In this document: piece after piece, positions 60,941-64,000 of the stretch
Numbering within the stretch: the first letter of the stretch is position 1
How the letters are laid out: each line of letters starts with the position of its first letter
From: an uncultured Flaviramulus sp.
GTDB lineage: Bacteria; Bacteroidota; Bacteroidia; Flavobacteriales; Flavobacteriaceae
DNA length: 64,000 nucleotides
NCBI GenBank assembly: GCA_947501105.1
Contig: CANMUP010000001.1
Coordinates: 806,001-870,000 of the forward strand
Reading direction: 5' to 3'
Made by a program: the position numbers and the translations under genes
The notes under the pieces: model-generated
Told to the model about the DNA's origin: nothing
What the model saw: the letters and a program-made list of their open reading frames with translations, nothing else
Database searches by the model: none

Positions 60941-62866
60941 ATGGAAGTAGATATTGCCAACAATAGCATTTCTTATAAAAAACCAGGAAAATTTGAAGAC
61001 ACACGTTTTGAAAAAATCCATAATGTTATTTTTGAATCTTCACATAAAGCCTCAGTATTAGTTGCTCAAGAAATAGCAAATTTAATACGAGAAAAAAGTG
61101 CGTTAAATCAATTTTGTGTATTAGGGTTAGCTACTGGGTCTTCACCAATAAAAGTTTACGAAGAACTGGTAAGAATGCATATTCAAGAAGGACTAAGTTT
61201 TGCAAATGTTATTACTTTTAATTTGGATGAGTATTTACCAATGGATAGAAATAATATTCAAAGTTATTTTTACTTCATGCATGAGCACCTTTTTAATCAT
61301 ATTGACATTTTGCCAGAAAACATTAATATTCCAGATGGTAAAATAAGTGCTGAAGATTTATATCAATATTGTATAGATTATGAAATGAAAATTAAAACCC
61401 TAGGAGGTTTAGATTTTCAACTTTTAGGAATAGGTAGAACAGGTCATATAGGTTTTAACGAACCAGGATCCCATTTTAATTCTGGTACTAGAGGTATAAC
61501 ATTAGATCATATAACACGTATAGATGCTGCACCTGCATTTCTTGGTATTGATAATGTCCCTAGAAAGGCTATTACTATGGGAATTGGCACTGTAATAAGC
61601 GCTAAAAGAATAGTGCTTTTAGGTTGGGGAATTAGCAAAGCAAAAATTCTTAAAAAAACAATAGAAGGCAAGATTACATCTCAAGTTCCAGCTACTTATT
61701 TGCAAGAACATAATAATACAACTTTTGTATTAGATAGTGATGCCTCATCAGAATTAACTAGAGTAAAAACGCCATGGTTGGTAACGTCTTGTGTTTGGAC
61801 AGAGACTTTAAAACTTAAAGCTGTTGTATGGCTAAGCGAGTTAACAGATAAGCCTTTTTTAAAGTTAACTGATAAAGATTACAATGATAATGGGATGTCT
61901 AGTCTTTTAACTGAAGATGGTACTGCTTACAATTTAAATATTAAAATGTTTAATAAGTTGCAGCATACAATTACTGGATGGCCAGGTGGAAAACCATATG
62001 CTGACGATACAAATAGGCCAGAAAGAGCAACTCCAGAAAAAAAGAGAATTATTATTTTTAGTCCACATCCAGATGATGATATGATTTCTATGGGTGGTAC
62101 TTTAGACAGATTAGTAGAACAAGGACATGATGTGCATGTAGCTTACCAAACTTCTGGAAATATTGCAGTTTCAGATGAAGAAGCCTTAAAGTTTGCTGAA
62201 ATATCTAAATTATTAAATGCGGATTCTGTTGAGCCTGAAAATATTATAAGCTTTTTAAAAAATAAAACTGAAAATAATATTGATTCCATTGAAGTTAGAA
62301 AACTAAAAGGATTAATAAGACGAAGTGAGTCTCTTGCAGCTACTAGGTATTTAGGTGTTGACGATTCTAAAGTTCATTTTCTTGATTTGCCTTTTTACGA
62401 AACAGGGACTGTTAAGAAAAATAATCTTTCAGATGATGACATAGATATTATGTGTAGCTTAATAGAGCATGTAAAACCACATCAAATATATGCTGCAGGC
62501 GATTTAGCAGACCCACATGGAACTCACAAAATGTGTTTAGATAGTTTGTTTTTAGCATTAAAAAAAATAAAGCACAACAGTTATATGAATGATTGTTGGG
62601 TGTGGTTGTATCGTGGTGCATGGCACGAATGGGAGCCTTATCAAATTGAAATGGCTGTACCTATGAGCCCGGATCAAGTACTTAAAAAGCGCCATGCTAT
62701 TTTTTATCATCAATCTCAAAAAGATGGGGTTATGTTTCAAGGAGACGACTCTAGGGAATTTTGGGTGCGTGTTGAAGACAGAAATAGATTGACAGCAAAA
62801 AAATATAATGATTTAGGATTAGCAGATTATGCAGCTATTGAAGCTTTTAAACGCTACCACTTTTAA
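60941..62866 (+). CDS. NagB-like deaminase fused to a PIG-L (LmbE-type) deacetylase-like domain
   Basis: A 641-residue cytosolic fusion. Residues about 20-290 are a glucosamine-6-phosphate deaminase-like domain: LGLATGSSPIKVYEEL, FNLDEYLP (Asp96, equal to E. coli Asp72) and GIGRTGHIGFNEP (His169, Glu174). E. coli NagB has Asp141 where Thr167 stands here. Residues about 370-620 are a PIG-L/LmbE zinc domain: FSPHPDDDMISMGG (376-380 HPDDD) and DPHGTHKMCLDS. The PIG-L fold deacetylates N-acetylglucosamine-type groups, so the fusion could deacetylate and then deaminate an amino sugar. Activity is inferred. It is read with the small lipoprotein gene 12 bases downstream. Confidence 0.88.
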   Translation: MEVDIANNSISYKKPGKFEDTRFEKIHNVIFESSHKASVLVAQEIANLIREKSALNQFCVLGLATGSSPIKVYEELVRMHIQEGLSFANVITFNLDEYLPMDRNNIQSYFYFMHEHLFNHIDILPENINIPDGKISAEDLYQYCIDYEMKIKTLGGLDFQLLGIGRTGHIGFNEPGSHFNSGTRGITLDHITRIDAAPAFLGIDNVPRKAITMGIGTVISAKRIVLLGWGISKAKILKKTIEGKITSQVPATYLQEHNNTTFVLDSDASSELTRVKTPWLVTSCVWTETLKLKAVVWLSELTDKPFLKLTDKDYNDNGMSSLLTEDGTAYNLNIKMFNKLQHTITGWPGGKPYADDTNRPERATPEKKRIIIFSPHPDDDMISMGGTLDRLVEQGHDVHVAYQTSGNIAVSDEEALKFAEISKLLNADSVEPENIISFLKNKTENNIDSIEVRKLKGLIRRSESLAATRYLGVDDSKVHFLDLPFYETGTVKKNNLSDDDIDIMCSLIEHVKPHQIYAAGDLADPHGTHKMCLDSLFLALKKIKHNSYMNDCWVWLYRGAWHEWEPYQIEMAVPMSPDQVLKKRHAIFYHQSQKDGVMFQGDDSREFWVRVEDRNRLTAKKYNDLGLADYAAIEAFKRYHF

Positions 62867-62878
62867 TTAGTTGCATAA

Positions 62879-63325
62879 ATGAGAAAAACAGAAAAATTAA
62901 TTTTAGGCATTATTTTAATTTTAACAGCATATAGTTGCTCAAATAAAAAAAATCTTAATTCAAACAATACTATAGAAGGCACATGGAAAATGGTATATGC
63001 AGAAATTAATGAAAATGATTCCTTAAAAATAAAAGATTTAAGCCATACTAGTTTTATAAAAATTATTAACGACAACCATTTTGCTTTTTTTAATCAAGAA
63101 AATAATAGTACGAATAATTTTTATGGAGGCGGAGGCAGATATACTTTAAATGGAAGCGACTATGTAGAAGTCTTGAATTACACGAGTGTTGAGGCAATAA
63201 AAAATCATGAGTTCCCATTTACAATTTTGATAAAAGGAGATACTTTAATTCAAACAGGGTTAGAGGAAGTTAAAGAAGCTGGAATAAAAAGAGAAATACT
63301 TGAAAAATATATAAGAATCAAATAA
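62879..63325 (+). CDS. Small lipocalin-like lipoprotein
   Basis: A 148-residue protein with lipoprotein signal ILILTAYSC, then IEGTWKMVYAE (the GxW-type opening of lipocalin-like folds), alternating strands (HFAFFNQ, GGGGRYTLNG, DYVEVLNYTS, PFTILIKGDTLIQTG) and a final ILEKYIRIK. It resembles short secreted lipocalin-like proteins common near PULs in Bacteroidota; the ligand is unknown. It is the second gene of the nagB-like unit. Confidence 0.7.
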   Translation: MRKTEKLILGIILILTAYSCSNKKNLNSNNTIEGTWKMVYAEINENDSLKIKDLSHTSFIKIINDNHFAFFNQENNSTNNFYGGGGRYTLNGSDYVEVLNYTSVEAIKNHEFPFTILIKGDTLIQTGLEEVKEAGIKREILEKYIRIK

Positions 63326-63390
63326 TTGCTATACTGTTTAAAACCTATGTATATAGAAATTAGTCAAAAAATTATACTTAGTTTATAATT

Positions 63391-63451
63391 AATAGCTACG
63401 TTATGATCTCAATTATTTTAATAATAAGAGCTCGTAATGTAGCTATTTTTT
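63391..63451 (+). terminator. Terminator after the lipocalin-like gene
   Basis: AATAGCTAC (63391-63399) and GTAGCTATT (63439-63447) pair perfectly across a long loop that contains more partial pairing, followed by a T-run to 63451. Confidence 0.75.
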
Positions 63452-63576
63452 ATGCTTACTATTCAAATTATTAACTCATTCTTTTTGTTTCTAGTTTCAA
63501 CAAATTCAAAGACAGCACATATTACATTATGTAATTTTGTAAATTGCATTTTTATAAAACAAACTTATAATATAGA

Positions 63577-64000
63577 ATGGTTACTTTAAAACAATTAGCA
63601 AAAGAGTTAAATGTTTCAATATCTACAGTCTCTAAAGCTTTAAATAATAGTGAGGAAATTGGAGAAGAAACAGTTAAGCGTGTTAAAGAACTAGCCGATT
63701 TATATAACTACAAACCAAATAAGGTAGCCTTAAGCTTAAAGCAAAACAGAACAAATACTATTGGAGTAATTATTCCCGATATTTTAAATCACTTTTTAGC
63801 AAAGGTTTTATTTGGAATTGAACGCGAAGCTACACAACATGGATATAATATAATTACTTGTATATCTAACGAATCTTTAGATAAAGAAAAGGAAAGCTTA
63901 CAATTATTAGCAAATGGAAGTGTAGATGGCTTTATTTTATGCGTTTCAGAAGAAACACAAATTAAAAATGAAATAGAACACTTTAAAAGAACAATTAAAC
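63577..64000 (+). CDS. LacI-family transcription regulator, partial (C-terminus outside window)
   Basis: An open frame from ATG 63577 to the window edge gives 141 residues. The N-terminus is a LacI-type helix-turn-helix: MVTLKQLAKELNVSISTVSK, followed by ALNNSEEIGEET and hinge YKPNKVALSLK. The sugar-binding domain begins (TNTIGVIIPDILNHFLAKVL). LacI members usually repress nearby sugar-use genes and are released by a phosphorylated or free sugar. Given the neighbours, a target upstream of the nagB-like gene is likely. The rest of the gene is not visible. Confidence 0.93.
   Translation, partial: MVTLKQLAKELNVSISTVSKALNNSEEIGEETVKRVKELADLYNYKPNKVALSLKQNRTNTIGVIIPDILNHFLAKVLFGIEREATQHGYNIITCISNESLDKEKESLQLLANGSVDGFILCVSEETQIKNEIEHFKRTIK

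Noticed and set aside
1-64000. CRISPR array, prophage or intact insertion sequence
   Set aside because: No spaced identical repeats, phage structural genes, or transposase genes were seen; only short REP-like repeats and one regulator relic.

Overview
The window looks like the chromosome of a marine-type member of the Bacteroidota, most likely family Flavobacteriaceae. The DNA is AT-rich and genes start without Shine-Dalgarno sequences. Several promoters fit the Bacteroidota pattern TTG-N18/19-TAnnTTTG. There are three SusC/SusD pairs, ECF sigma/FecR pairs, many lipoproteins with a C next to the signal peptide, an S16 protein with a long C-terminal tail, and a DnaE that carries its own N-terminal proofreading exonuclease. 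No phage, CRISPR array or intact insertion sequence was seen. Family assignments come from reading motifs by eye; no database search was run.

Layout. 1-4051 (minus strand): a GH18 chitinase-like lipoprotein cut by the window edge, a metallophosphoesterase, an SGNH hydrolase lipoprotein and a glutaryl-CoA dehydrogenase-type flavoprotein. 4446-10954 (plus): a four-gene unit of planctomycete-type families (PSD1 cytochrome/DUF1549/DUF1553, DUF1501, Tat-exported TIM-barrel sugar isomerase-like protein, DUF2231-cytochrome-LRR protein). 10969-24545: mostly core functions (trmN6, rimM, rpsP, lactonase, dnaE, trxA, a short clpP, a DUF58 protein). Set among these are a GIY-YIG nuclease between REP-like repeats, a MarR-controlled redox-like cluster, and an SRPBCC-ArsR-SRPBCC operon. 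24627-25371: tRNA-Asp, a possible small structured RNA, and a DUF1508 gene bracketed by 55-bp direct repeats.

25426-32314 (plus) is a complete trans-envelope signalling and uptake locus: ECF sigma, FecR anti-sigma, STN-containing SusC, SusD. It is followed by small secreted or lipoprotein genes of uncertain role (to 35060). 35365-62866 reads as a polysaccharide-utilisation region for amino-sugar-containing glycans. It holds a GH101 endo-alpha-N-acetylgalactosaminidase, two large VCBS/ASPIC-type lipoproteins, two SusC/SusD pairs (one with its own ECF sigma/FecR), a LytS/LytTR two-component pair, an HGSNAT-type membrane acetyltransferase, and a NagB-PIG-L fusion enzyme. A LacI-family regulator begins at the right edge. 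In the inferred scheme, GH101 and partners cut O-glycans at the surface, SusC/D pairs import the pieces, and the NagB-like fusion handles the amino sugars in the cytoplasm.

The most interesting items are three. First, a predicted MarR regulon with three near-identical dyads TTAGGA-N-TCCTAA in front of Cys-rich/thioredoxin-like genes, where the marR promoter is nested in the terminator of the upstream operon. Second, the GIY-YIG gene enclosed by REP-like repeats. Third, the GH101 locus with a NagB-like enzyme that has Thr where E. coli NagB has the catalytic Asp141.
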